Positions 44,408-56,335 of a DNA stretch of 64,000 bases are shown here, in pieces. How positions within the stretch are numbered: position 1 is the first letter of the stretch; each line of letters begins with the position of its first letter. Source of the stretch: Garcia nutans (taxonomy: Eukaryota; Streptophyta; Magnoliopsida; Malpighiales; Euphorbiaceae); the NCBI GenBank assembly GCA_947685225.1, contig CANTUV010000037.1, forward strand, positions 29,407,001-29,471,000, given 5' to 3'. The position numbers and the translations under genes were made by a program. The notes below the pieces were generated by a model, which saw nothing but the letters and a program-made list of their open reading frames with translations, did no database searches and was not told the origin of the DNA.

Positions 44408-46129
44408 ATCGGGTTTGGGTGGTTTCAAAACAGGTGGATTTAGTAGATACTCTTTTATTCGCTCAAAGGCCTTTTGAAACTCTTCATTCCACAGCACTGG
44501 CTGATTCTTTTTAAGTAATTTGAAGATAGGCTCACAGATTGTTGTGAGCTTTGCTATAAATCTGCTAATGTATTGTAACTTACCAATGAATCCATGAACT
44601 TCTCCCTACGTCTTAGGGGCTGGCATATCCCTGATTGCTTTAACTTTGTTTGGAACAATCTCAATGCTGTTTGGACCAATAACATGTCCCAACAATTTGC
44701 CTAAGGTAACACCGAACACACACTTCTTCGGTTTTAATCTTTGCTTATACTTCAATGCTCTATCGAAGAATAATTCTAAGTTTTGGAAGTGTTGTTCCCT
44801 TGCTTCCAATTTCACCATCATATCATCAACATATACTTCAACTTCTTTGTGCATCATGTCATGAAATAGTGTGGTGGCCATTCTTTGGTAGGTTGCTCCA
44901 TCATTCTTTAAACCGAACGGCATCACCCTATAACAAAATATACCCCATGTAGTAATAAAACTAGTTTTGGCTTTATCCTCTTGGGCCATTAACACTTGGT
45001 TGTATTCGAAAAATCCATCTACAAATGAGTGTAGCACGCTAGAGGTTGCACTGTCAATGAGAACATCTATATGGGGTAAAGGAAAATCATCTTTAGGGGA
45101 AGCCTTGTTTAAATCTCTATAGTCCACACAGACCCTTATTCTTCCATCTTTCTTTGGCACGGGTACTATGTTGGCTAGCCAATCTGGATATTCTATCATT
45201 TCAAGGAACTTCACTTGTATTTGTTTAGTGACCTCTTCTTTAACCAATTCAGCCCACTCAGGTCTTAATACCCTAAGCTTTTGTTTGACAGGTTTCATGT
45301 GAGTGTAAGTAGGAATAAGATGTTCGGCTATGTCTCGATCTATTCCAGGCATATCCTCATAAGACCAAGCAAATACTTCTTCATATTTTTTGAATATTTT
45401 TTCAAATCTCTCTCTCTCATCAGGAGTAAGGTCGGATGCTATGCTAATGTTTTTAGGATTTTCGATTGTTCCCAAATTTAATGATTGTGTGTCAACAGAA
45501 TTAATATTAAAGATGCTTATGTAACTGATATTTGAATGTATGCAACCATCAGGAGAAAAATCACACAAGTAAGCAAAATCAGACTTTATTGCATTCATTT
45601 TGGAAAAGAAAACATCATCATCCTCATACAAAGCAGACAAATTAAAATCAAAATCAAAATCATTGTTCTCAAAATCATAAGGCAAAATGTCTTCGAACTT
45701 TTCTTCAACCAGGGCAGCAATCTCCTCCGGAGTCTTCTCGGCTTTCAGGACAGCTTCCTTCTTCTCTTCTAGATTGGATTCTTTGTTGGTTGGCAGGGTG
45801 AGCTCTTTCTTCACTTGCTCCAGTAGCTCAGCAACATCTGCAAAAATTTCAAAACTCGGGATCAACTTTCCCATGAGCATGATTGGCTCGGGCTTTCCTT
45901 GGAGAAGTCCCATGTCTGGAGCTTTGACAAAGATCTCTTCAAGTGGTGGGAAGCTCATCTTCTTATTCTTCTTTGGCTGGACACTGTTGCTTTCATCATA
46001 TCCCAACCCCTTCTTGGAAGTTTGAGTTCTAAAATCTGGCAGCTTTGTCAAACCAGCCTTACCCTTTCCAAGACCAGCTCCGGAAAGGTAGTTCATGTTC
46101 TTCACAATATTCAAGACTTTAGAGTCCAC
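44408..46129 (-). pseudogene. T1 pol: Tat reverse transcriptase, interrupted by T3
   Basis: The 507-codon frame 46129-44606 starts with the protease-RT linker. The RT begins near DLTPDERERFEKIFKKYEEVFAWSYEDMPGID (about residue 230), with KKDGRIRVCVDYRDLNKAS (about 330), FITTWGIFCYRVMPFGLKN and the active site VEVYVDDMMVK (about 435). A TAG at about 44604 replaces a codon in PAPKT-GEVHGFIGKLQY, and the frame continues through the connection region (LTTICEPIFKLLKKNQPVLW) to 44408, where T3's LTR cuts it. RNase H and integrase are gone. Sequence is clearly Tat/Ogre, distinct from the Tekay RTs. Confidence 0.93.
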
Positions 46130-46152
46130 TACTTCATCATCAGAAATTGCAG

Positions 46153-46846
46153 CTACATGGAAACCATTGAGAGGCCTCTCAATCTATAGAGAGTTAACAA
46201 CCCCATTATCTTCGGCCTCGATGACCACTTTCTCATCTCCGTTAGGGAACTTGATCTTTTGATGAAGGGTGGAAGGAACTCCACCAAGAGGATGAAACCA
46301 TGGTCATCCCAAGAGCAAGGCGAAGGTAATAGGTATGTCCAAAACAACAAATTCAACAATAGATTCAATTGGACCAACCTTGACAGCAACTTTGAAAGTT
46401 CCTTCGGCATGTCTCTTAGTGTCGTCATAAGCCCGAATGGTTACCTCGGTCGGGTTTAGATCCCTTGTTTACATGGCTAGCTTTGGCAATGTTTTACGTG
46501 GACAAACATTTATGGCTGACCCATCATCAACCATTACACATGGAGTCCTTTTCCCTTTGATTTCTATTTTGATAAAGAGAGGGCGGATGTGATCTCTCCC
46601 CTCTTCCGATAAATTCGCATCTGAGAAAGAAACTGCTCCCATATTAACTTCACTCTTCTCTTGAATATCTTCACATTTCATTACTCCTCCAATTTTTATG
46701 AAGTTGATCAGCTCCTCCGGTGTTCTGGAGGTAGAAATTGGCATGCTAGCCAAGGCCTTGGCCATAGTCTCTCGGTGTTTTTTAGAAATATCCAATAAGT
46801 CCCAAATACTAACACTTGCTTGGGTTCTTTTCAATTGCTTGAGCAC
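46153..46846 (-). pseudogene. T1 protease region, frameshifted
   Basis: The frame 46846-46469 contains the aspartic protease motif PCVMVDDGSAINVCP near its C-terminal end (Asp-Asp-Gly-Ser, the usual Tat form). Downstream protease text continues in a different frame over 46428-46153, with further stops before the RT frame. The protein would be cut immediately after its active-site motif. Confidence 0.8.
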
Positions 46847-48781
46847 AATATCATCTTCCTCTTCTTTATTCCTATTTCAACTTCCTTTCCCTTATTAATT
46901 TCTACCTCCTTAGGCGGTGGCCTTGCATAAGGCTTACCGGATCTAGTGTTCATTACTTCATCTTCTTTGGGCTCGGACCAGGTCCATTCCTCCTTCTTGG
47001 ATACCAGATCATCCTCACTATCGCTTGAATCCCAAAACCCATTGACAACACAAATTGCTACTTCTTTACCCACCATAGCTCATTTAATTTTACCAAATAT
47101 CTCTTCTTCTTTGGTTGCTTCTCCACCCATATATTGAAAAGAAGATATGACAAAATCTTCTTGCAAACCTCCTCCAATCATGAAGGTTGCCGGCGGTGGT
47201 ACTCTATTGAACTTTGGTAATGGATTGTCTTTGCTGTTCAGCTTGTTGGGTTCGGGCAGCTTTCAACTATCAATTAAATTTTGGATCTCATGTCTCAACC
47301 TCACATATCTATCCGTGTCATGCCCTTGCATTTGATGAAATTGACAAAATGCTTTAGTGTCAAAATTAGGTGGGAGAGGGTTAGGCAAAGGACGAGGATT
47401 CAAGGGTTGTAACAATCCCTTTCTTTGAAGCTTATTGAGAACCTAAGACATCGGTTTCTCCAATTCCAAAAACTGCCTCCTTGTTCCTTGGCTAGTAGCG
47501 TTAACACCGACTGCCTTTTCCATTCTTTGGCTACCAGACTGATAGTTTCCTTTCTCATTCCTTCTTGTTGAAAACGGTTCTTCTCTCTTTCCATTCTTCA
47601 ATTTGCAGACCAGCTTGGAGAAGATCTTTGAAATCACTGATGAGTGTATGAGACATCCTCTCACGAAGACTAGGCAACACCCCTCTCACGATCATCCTTA
47701 TTTAATTAGATTCATCGGGCCTTTTCTTGAGCAAAGCGGCCTTATTTCTCCATCTTTTCACATAGTCCACAAAATTTTCATTTGGTCATTGCCTAATGGA
47801 CTCAACTTCCATTTCAACATTGTATCCATATTGTTGGATGAAAGCCTTGTATAGCAAATCCCAACTCTTTTGTGTTCCTTCTTCTAAGGTATTGAACCAA
47901 TTTTGGATAACAGGATCCAATGAGAGTATGAAGTACCTTAGAGTTTGAGCCTTAGTAGCTTGGACAGACTGCATAACAGTGATATACTGCTTCACATGGA
48001 GATGAGGATTTTTGGATACATCAAACTTCGTAAAGGATGGCATCTTAAACTTATAAGGGACCTCCTCATCTTGTTCAAATAGTTTATTGATCTCAGATAT
48101 CTCTTCGGTTTTCAGTTTCTTTTCAAATTTCTTTTCTAAGTCCACAATCATCTTTTCAACATCAGAAGTTTCGGTTTTCTCCATAGCTGATCTTTCAAAA
48201 ATCTTTGGTTCTTTCTTATTGTCTTGAGGATCTTGGTAGTATTGAGCCTAATCATTGTCATCATCAATGATCACCTTTTCATCATGAAAAACCACTTCAC
48301 CAACTGTAGTCTTCCCTTTGTCCTTTGGCTTCTTAGTGCTAGCAGATGCTTTGACATGATTTCCTAAATTTGTAGTCAATTGGTTCTTCATGGTCTTAGC
48401 TAGGGCCTCTTTTATTTCTTCCATCCTGGCATTGAGGGCATCATCCACCATTCTTTAAATTTGTTCAGGCACCATTGCTTTTGGTGAGCAAGTAATTGAG
48501 TCGTTGCTAGATTCTTCGCTTCCGGCGTAGGTCAGATTATCGTAAGCTTTTGAACTGTCATAATCTAGGGCTGTGACCCAGAGAGGATTAATGATATGAG
48601 ATGCAAATGTATGTATGTATGCATGTATGCACAAACAATTAACAAACAAGGATAAATAGGACGTTCCTTCCAACCTTATAACATCCACACATGAATGGCG
48701 AGTCTTTTTTCCTTGGTATATGGTTAACAAAATACCAACATGGGGTATCTTGTTTTCGAATATTTCCCTCGGACGTTTCAA
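46831..48781 (-). pseudogene. T1 gag (Tat), broken into several frames
   Basis: Pieces on the minus strand: 48781-48455 and 48451-48248 (N-terminal region, MEEIKEALAKTMKNQL), 48184-47786 (Retrotrans_gag, MPSFTKFDVSKNPHLHVKQY through LLYKAFIQQYGYN), 47664-47400, then the zinc-knuckle segment near 47300 (CQFHQMQGHDTDRY, last Cys changed to Tyr), and 47076-46831 (DSSDSEDDLVSKKEEWTWSEPKEDE) leading to protease. Order and content match T2, which has fewer breaks. At least five frameshifts or stops make it non-functional. Confidence 0.85.
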
Positions 48782-49390
48782 CCAATAGTTATATTTTTGA
48801 ATATGGAAATCAGTTCATAATAATTCCCATTAATTAGGTTTTAATCCATTCAACCAACTATATTAGCTTTTATGCTATATTGGATTAAAACTAAATTAAG
48901 AGGTTTATTATAAATAGATTTCTCACTTGAAAAAGTAACTAATGATTCATGCTAAAAACAAGCCCATGATTAATAACTCTTAGTATAAACTAGGCTCACA
49001 ATTGATTTTTGATATCTCCATAATTGACCTAAATATTTGTAAGCTCTTTTGGATGAAAATAATTTTGTTTCTAAGCCCATTGTAAAAATATTTTAGAAAA
49101 AAATAGATTGGGGGCTTAGTATTTGGGTCATGAGCAAAGAATTTTTGATTTGTTTTTATGAAAGTTTTATGTCCAAAGACCCTCTTGAAAAGTTTTAAAA
49201 ATAGTTTCGGTCTTTTGGACTTTAAAGAAAAATTTATTTTGAGCTTACAATATACTTAGGTCATATTAGAAAAAGAAACAAACCAAATAAGCCATGATTT
49301 AAACTAAGATAAATTAACCATAGTCAAACAACATGCATTTGGGGTAAAACCTAAGGAAAGTAACTAGGCCAATTACATGAGCTTTAGTCT
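48782..49390 (-). mobile_element. T1 leader, primer site deleted
   Basis: Matches T3's leader up to GCTTTAGTCTT, then jumps straight into LTR text at GGATGACTCG. Compared with T3 about 400 bases are missing, including the primer-binding site and the last 145 or so bases of the 5' LTR. No ORF of note. Confidence 0.8.
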
Positions 49391-51591
49391 TTGGATGACT
49401 CGATTCCTAAGGAATTCCCAACCCCCTAATGGGTTTGGAAAGTTGGATACGTGTGGGGAAGGTGAGAAATGGCCCAGCACTCCCACAACGCCCGGTTCAT
49501 TGGAACCATCCTCCTTTGCAGGTTTTAATATTATAAAATTCTTAAGTATAACAATATTATCCATATTACATGCAACAATTAAAATAAAGCATCATTATAT
49601 TAAAATCCAAGCAATGTCCAAGCAAAGAAAATAAATGGACACCCATCCGAAGATGGAAACATGTCCTCACATCATCCATATCTAAACTAAATAGGACACC
49701 CACCGAAAGGTAGAAACATGTCCTTTACATTAGTCTAAAATATAAAAGCAATTTAAATTACATGATATTTAACTAATGAGGTACCCACAAAGTGGAAACA
49801 AACCTCTTACAATTATAATACTAAAACAAATAAAGAAAACATCCATCCATGATAAATTAAATAAATCAAGTATTGAAATTAAATAAATCAACCATCAAAG
49901 CATATAATAAATCTAAAATTAAATAAAGCAAGTAAAGATACAAATTAGGGTTTACTATTTCTATTTAAAGTTCTTTAATTAACATTTAGGGTTTTGGGAT
50001 TTTAGTATTATTATTGTTATTTGTTTAACCTACTGTAAAGGTTTTGTAACATTGGATTGGATTAGGGTTTTATGAATTTAAGAAAGTAGTAAGGTTTTTT
50101 GGTTAATCAAATTAGGGTTTAAGGGTGACATCATAAAATTAGGGTTTTGGTATCTTAAGACATTTAGAGTTTGTAATTCATGTTTACTGGATTGTTATTT
50201 TAGTTTTATTAGATTATGGCTTTAGGGTTTAGATTAACTAGTTTGGGGTTTTAAGTTCATTGAATTAGGGTTTAGGAAAACTTAGGGTTTACTGTTTTGG
50301 TTTTTTGAGAAATTTAGGGTTTTTGGTATTTTGGAAAACATATTTGGTTTTAGGATTTAAGAAAATAGTTTAGAGTTTTATAAAAATAATTATGATTTTT
50401 AGAAAATATGAAGAAGATTAGAGTTTGGAGATTTAAGAAAAAATTTGGAGATTTTGGACAAAATGTTATGGTGTAGATGAAAATAGTTCAAGGAAAATAA
50501 TATATGGTTTTAAAACTTTTGGAAACAGAAGAGAAACAATTTTAGGGTTTTAAGGTTTTGAAAATAGAAGAGAAACAATTTAGGGTTTTAAGATTTAGAA
50601 GAAACATTTTATGGCTTTTTAAGGTTTTGGAAACAGAAGAAACAATTTAGGGTTTTAAGGTTTAGAAGAAACATTTTAGGGTTTTTTATGGTTTTAGAAA
50701 TAGAAGAAACATTTTAGGATTTTTTAAAGTTTTGATCAATTTGTATGATGAAACAATTAATTCAATTTGAATAATGAAGCTTCTGTAAATAAATAAATAA
50801 AGAAAATAGAGATTCAAACCTCCGTTCGTTGGTTTCACCAAAAAATTACTTTCTAGATGAACAAAGACAAAGGAAAGGTTGCTGCCTTTGATGAATTGTT
50901 GATTGCTTGCTTGTTGGTAATGTTCTTGCTAGGGTTTTCTGCCTTTTCTTTACTCTGATCCAATCCAAGTTCAAAAGTCCAATTTTCGATCACACTAATT
51001 TTTTTCGATCAATCAAAGTCCCTTAATTCTGAGTTTTGAAGTGTTATTTATAGGAAAAATCATAAACCCAATTCTAATTGTTTAAGGAAACTAAAATTAA
51101 TTAGGAAAAGAAACCAAAACCAAATAGAATTTGATTTCAAAAGAAATTGCGTTGGAAAAATTTCGTTGCCGAAAACTGCGAGCATTGGCCAAGAATTGCG
51201 AGAGCTGGTGAAGAAACTTGCGAAATTGGCAGGGCGGCCAGCCAATTCGCCGCAGGAATTTCCGCCGCAGAAATTGGCTAAGGCTAATTCCTGCGGGAGA
51301 AATGGCGGCCATTTCGCCCGCAGGAAATTCTTGCGGGCCAATTGGCCTTGGCCAATTCCACTTTCGGCGATGAATTTTTTGTCGTCGATTTTTCCGTCGC
51401 TGATTTTTATTTTTATTTTTATTTATTTATTTATTATTATTATCTTTATTAACTTCTCCATTTTTAATTTTATTAAAAATTATAAATAATAAATACTAAA
51501 ATAAATATTATTTAATTAAAATACCACAAAAAATATTTTGGACTATATAAAAAATAACGGACCAAACTGGGTCAAAAATTAAGGGTCTACA
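49391..51591 (-). mobile_element. T1 5' LTR, truncated at its inner end
   Basis: About 2.2 kb, about 95% like 18449-20719 by eye. The outer end reads GGGTCTACA at 51591, next to GCCGG, the target duplication. The inner 145 bases are deleted. It contains the GC-rich segment (51170-51350) with AAATGGC/GGCCATTT palindromes and about a dozen TAGGGTTT motifs (49945-50690). Confidence 0.9.
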
Positions 51592-52197
51592 GCCGGAGAG
51601 TTCTACTAGACTTGGTCGGGTCTAGGTTTGTATTCATTGAGCTTGAAGAGTTATTTTTGGGTAGATCAAGATCAGAGCCAGTTGCCAGCATGTAAATATT
51701 TGATATTACAATGTATTTTGATATTATATATGTTATGATATGTTTTCGGAAATATATAATGTAAATTGTAAAGAATGTTTTGAATAATTTGTTCACATGG
51801 GATTTTATATGTGTTGTTAATTTATATATCTATATATAAGTATTTTGAGAAAATATGGAGAAATTGAGAAGTATTGGTGAAATGGTGAATTGATTTTTAT
51901 TGGGAGTGTTTGCTTTATACAGGTTGTGTTTTGCTGAATTTTAGGAACGTCCAAATTACAAACAAAACTCTGGCGAATTTTTTCCAGAGATTTTCATATA
52001 AAATATTTATTTTGCATTCCTATAACAAGCAAAGAATATTTATATACTATTTAATTTATATATTAGTATTTGAAATCTTAAAACAGAAATGTGAAAATTT
52101 TTATTAAATGGGTCTATGACATTTTTATACCGTATATGCATATTTTATATATGCTAAAAATATATATTGTACGTATATAGAGTATAAGGGTGTTACA
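51592..52197 (+). mobile_element. B 5' LTR, right part
   Basis: Begins with the duplicated GCCGG and continues AGAGTTCTACTAGAC exactly where the left part stops at 18448; matches 61286-61885. Ends GGGTGTTACA. Confidence 0.9.
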
Positions 52198-53804
52198 TTT
52201 ATTTTGGTATCAGAGCCTAGGTTTGAGATTCTCGACCTAGGTGGGTTGTTAGAGAGAGAAAATTAGAATTTTAAAAAAATAATTTTCAGTTGTGATGCAT
52301 GCATTGGCACTGGCAATTTATCCAATCTCTGATGTGGCAATGTCCATTTGATATAATGGATATGAGTTGAGATGGCATCTGGGTTGCATAGATCAGAGTG
52401 GCACATTGGAAGCATCATTCTAGTGATTATGGATTAAGAATTTTTGGAATTTTTTTTTTAAATTTGAAATTCATAGCTGATTCAATTGATGAATAAGTGA
52501 AATTAGAAAAACAATCTAGTAAATGATTTAAGATATAAAAAAATAAAAAGTTTGAGAAATGAGCATGATAGTTATAGAGAATTTTATAGGTGTACTGCAA
52601 AGTGATATTGTCTGAATTTTTGGGCAAATCTAGAAATGGTGGACGAGTTTGAACATTTAATAAAAAAAAATTTCTATATGTTAGAATCCAATATATAAAA
52701 TTTCATAAATTTTAAAGATCAATCTCTAATTAAGAAAAATAGAAGAACATAGATTGTTGGAGTAATTCCAGCAACTCAGAATCTGTAAAAATTGAGAAAA
52801 TAATAAATTTAGAAAAAATGGTAAACCAACCCATAAAAATCTGACAATTTACTCACAATATCATATGTATTCCTATAACATATGGTTAAAATTTCATGAA
52901 TTTTTAGTAAGGTTTGATAGCTGAAAAAAATGGACAACCGGGTGCTGCCAGAGAAATTATTAAAGAGACAGATTCTCTGATTTTGGAAGATATAATTTTT
53001 TAAATATATGAAATCAGCTTGAAAAAAATCTAAAAGATTAAATATAACTCGATATATGTGTCAAGTGCACATGGATAAAATTTTACAAGTTTTATAAAGA
53101 ATTGGAAAGGAATATAAAAATTGAAAGTGAGATTGACATGAAACTGAGGAAGTCATGCAGTTTTGTGTAAGTAAGTAATAAATTAATTTTATGAGACAAA
53201 TGAATGAAGAAAGTTATAAAAATTTATATGAATATGGGTATAAGTATAGAAGGAATACGGATTTTTTAATAATTTGCAACAAAGAGTTCATAATTAAAAT
53301 CAAAGAGTGAAATTATATATGATAGTGAATTATTTATTATGGAATAATGATGCATGATTTAGGGTTGTGTGTATAAAATTAAAGTATCTAAATGAATGAT
53401 GTTAATTAGTGTAATGAAATGAATTAGTGTTGTTTAAATGTAAATGTTATGATTTTAAGATTGAAATGTGACATGGATGAGATTTGGTGAGGTTCATGTT
53501 GTTGGTTGCAATATATGAAATTTGAATTTTTGAAATGGGTTTCTATAATTGTGAAATTGATGTGTTTTGATGTTATATTAATATAAAAATAAAGTTTATA
53601 AAGTTAGCTCTTGAAAATGAGATTAATAGAATGAAGTTTAAGTAAAGTAGTAAGTTGGAAATTTAGAGTTGTAAGAGAATTTTGATGAAGATTGTTTAGA
53701 TATTGATAGTTTAATGTTTAATAAGCATGGGAGTAATTTTGAATGAGTAATATTATTTATGAAAATATCATGTAATGTGTAATGTGGTTGATAATATAGA
53801 AATT
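52198..53804 (+). mobile_element. B primer site and interior, left part
   Basis: Primer site TGGTATCAGAGCC at 52205-52217 followed by CTAGGTTTGAGATTCTCGACC, the same context as D1. The remaining 1.6 kb is AT-rich with frequent stops in all frames and no gag or pol similarity I can see. It ends at AAATT, the target duplication of the solo LTR. Confidence 0.8.
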
Positions 53805-54651
53805 TGTAATACCCCAAAATTTTTGGAATAATTATTGTTTAAATTGGATTAAATGAAATAATGTATATATGTATGTTTAAGTGGGAAGATAAGTAAGGAA
53901 AGAGGAGTGTGTATATGTTGTATATATAGAGGTATAGATAACATATACAAGAGGAGTGTGTATATGTTGTCAAACGAGATTTATGAAATAATTTTATAAA
54001 TGGAAATTTAATTAAGTGGAAGAGGATATTTATATATTTTATTATTATAATTACTTGGTTGAGATTTAAAGACAAGTCTTTAGTGGTTAAGAAAGGTAGT
54101 GAGTGGTTGACTTTCATTCTTCATCATCTTCTCCTTCTTCTTTCTTTGTTTTGGTCGGCCATCTCTATAGCAAGAGGGAAAGAGAGATTTTGCTCTTCCT
54201 AACTCAAGATTGAATGGTATTTCAAGTGATCAATTTGGAATTCTAAGGGGTTTCATCACTTTTGGTCAGTTTTTCACTTATTTCTTTGGTTTTCTTTTGA
54301 GTTGGTGTGTTGAGCTTGGTGTATGGTTGTTGTTCAGATATGTATGTATAATTGTTGTGTATTTGAGAGTGTTTGGTCTTATTGGTGTTGATTTTGGGAT
54401 TGGTTTGAAGGAAAGGTTAAGTTTGGTGATGGAAAGCAAGTGTTATGTTTTGTGTATATTTTGAGTTGTGATGATGGTTGTGATTTGTGTTTGATGTATG
54501 TATTGAGTTGTTTTGGTGTTCTTGCAAGTTTAGTATGGTTTATGGATGGTTTTGGGTAAAATTGTTTGAAGTGGAAAAGAGTTAAGTATGTTGTTTGTTG
54601 GATGTAGTGTTGTTGGTGTCGGAATCAAGATTTTTGGCCTGACACGCCCAT

Positions 54652-54992
54652 GAGCACGGCCAAGTCTTTGGGACTGTCAATGGTTCTATTTTCTGGATGG
54701 GTGACATGACCAGTGACACGCCCATGTCACTGAATGTGTCACAGCTTCTGTGTTGGAGTAGTTTTGACACGACCAATGACACGCCCATGTCACTGAGCGT
54801 GTCATAGCTACTGTGATGTTGGTGGATTAACACGACCAGTGACACGCCCATGTCACTGAGCGTGTCATAGCCACTGTGCTGAGGGAGGATTGACACGGCC
54901 AGTGACACGCCCATGTCACTGAGCATGTCAAAGCTTCTGTGTTGTGGGTTTAGGGCACGGGTCAGGGACACCCCCGTGTTGTTGAGCGTGTC
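54652..54992 (+). repeat. 63-bp minisatellite of inverted GACACG/CGTGTC arms (solo LTR)
   Basis: Anchors at 54715, 54778, 54841, 54904 and 54967: four steps of exactly 63. The best units have arms GACACGC and GCGTGTC around a 12-base spacer (CCATGTCACTGA). This is the most regular of the three arrays. The minus-strand ORF 54971-54582 is a 21-residue repeat created by it. Confidence 0.9.
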
Positions 54993-55165
54993 ATGTGTAG
55001 AGTTTTCCCTAGTTGGTTCTTATCCATATTATCTCATGTGTATCTCTAAGTGAGTGTGTGTAATTACAATTGGATTAGGTTTTGAAGAAATTGAGTTGCT
55101 CTAATCCAAGTGTTGAAGGATTCTTGGAAGAGGAAGTGGTTAGATTGGTGTGAGTTGCTCTTGAG

Positions 55166-55504
55166 GTAAGTACAAACCCTATATGATTGCATACATTTAT
55201 ATGACTTTGGAACTTAACACATTTGGTTGTAAATGTGTTAAGTAATCTATTATATTGTTGATACAATTGATTAATGCTATGAATTGCATAATGTGAAAGA
55301 TATAATGAGCATTCAAAATGTATGTACAATGCAATTGGTTATGTATACCCTAATGATGAGATGTGAAGCCATTGTTGTTGGCTATAATGATGCAAATGGT
55401 TGCAATTGGGGCATGGTTGCCTAGATGATTATGAGAAAATGAGAATGTAATTGATAATGAAATAATGAAAGAATTGTATGCCTAGTATGTTATTCAATTT
55501 TCAG
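55166..55504 (+). other. Candidate intron within solo LTR
   Basis: Donor TGAG/GTAAGTAC and acceptor TATTCAATTTTCAG; 339 bases, the shortest of the set. CCTAGTATG before the acceptor is a possible branch point. Confidence 0.4.
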
Positions 55505-55948
55505 AGTTTTGTTGTTGGTGGCGTGCCTAAAAGTAACAATCCCTTGAAGCTGGGTTGGGCTTGGTCCTTGAAGCCAAGTTGGGTTGAAGTTTAGCATGCT
55601 TAACTCCCCTTGAAACTTGGTTGGGCCTAGTCCTTGAAGCCTAGTTGGGATGTTACATATGAGATGTTTCTCATTGTTATAATGAATACCCTAAGGGCTT
55701 GATAAATGTGATTATTGAACCAAAACATTAACTCTAGAAGTTGAATGGCATATTAGTTTCTTTTGGGCCCATGCTTGTCTTTGTTTAAATGTGAATCATG
55801 AATGATGAAACAAATGAATAATATAATTTAATGTAAGGTTTTGAAATATGATATTCTTGTGTATTGTTTCTAATTTTTGAAAGTTTGATATTGCCATTAC
55901 ATTGAAGCATATTGTCATCATAGTTTGTACCACTAAGCCTATGGCTTA

Positions 55949-55970
55949 GCGCGATTATGGTTCATCGCGC
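55949..55970 (+). other. Conserved GCGCGAT hairpin in solo LTR
   Basis: Perfect 7-base arms GCGCGAT and ATCGCGC around an 8-base loop, followed by AGGTGA. Same arms as in D1 with a different loop sequence. Confidence 0.65.
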
Positions 55971-56335
55971 AGGTGACAGGGTAGATCCGGTTGAACCGGA
56001 GAGTTCAGCTAGACCAAGTCGAGTCTAGGCTTGTGAAGTGTTGATTGTGGACTTCAAGATCAGAGACGAACTGCCAAACATGTATAAATTTTATGTTTTG
56101 TAAATATTGATTTTGATGTATATATATGTAAATATCGCTACATTTTCCGCTGCATAATAAATAAATGTTTTACCTATTATGTTTTATAATACAACTGAAA
56201 TGTTTTAAGTTTTCTCATATTATTGCTAAATTGAAAGATTGGGTTGTTTAATCAGTGACATTTATGTATCCGATATACGTATATTACAGATGTGGTTGTA
56301 TGTAGTGTGCGTATATGGGTTATAAGGGTGTTACA

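Larger units (their letters stand above)
18449..51591 (-). mobile_element. T1: Tat/Ogre-type retrotransposon with nested insertions
   Basis: The minus-strand element starts at the 5' LTR on the right (51591) and ends at the 3' LTR on the left (18449). GCCGG is duplicated at 18444-18448 and 51592-51596, and the interrupted B LTR reads straight across once T1 is removed. Order on the minus strand: 5' LTR (truncated), leader, gag, protease, RT, [T3, D2, D1 and E insertions], antisense ORF, 67-bp repeats, polypurine tract, 3' LTR. RNase H and integrase of T1 were not found and were probably lost along with the nested material. Confidence 0.88.
53805..56335 (+). mobile_element. Solo LTR, Tekay type
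   Basis: A single 2531-base LTR (TGTAATACCCC to GGGTGTTACA) flanked by AAATT at 53800-53804 and 56336-56340 with no interior, as left by recombination between two LTRs. Its end resembles D2's LTR remnant, so D2-type elements are its likely source. It contains a CT-rich leader with GGTCGGCC (54120-54180), the 63-bp array, a candidate intron (55166-55504), repeated CTTGAAGCC(T/A)AGTTGGG modules (55540-55660) and the GCGCGAT hairpin. The hydrophobic ORF at 54210-54464 is T-rich LTR text. Confidence 0.9.

Noticed and set aside
54210..54464. Hydrophobic 84-codon ORF that looks membrane-spanning
   Set aside because: T-rich LTR sequence gives Phe/Leu/Val codons by composition; C0 and C1 have no matching frame.
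54582..54971. 129-codon minus-strand ORF with a 21-residue repeat (also 1197-1758 and 12533-12871)
   Set aside because: The repeats are the 63-bp LTR minisatellite, whose length is a multiple of three. The ORFs are antisense to the element, differ between copies and have no domain.
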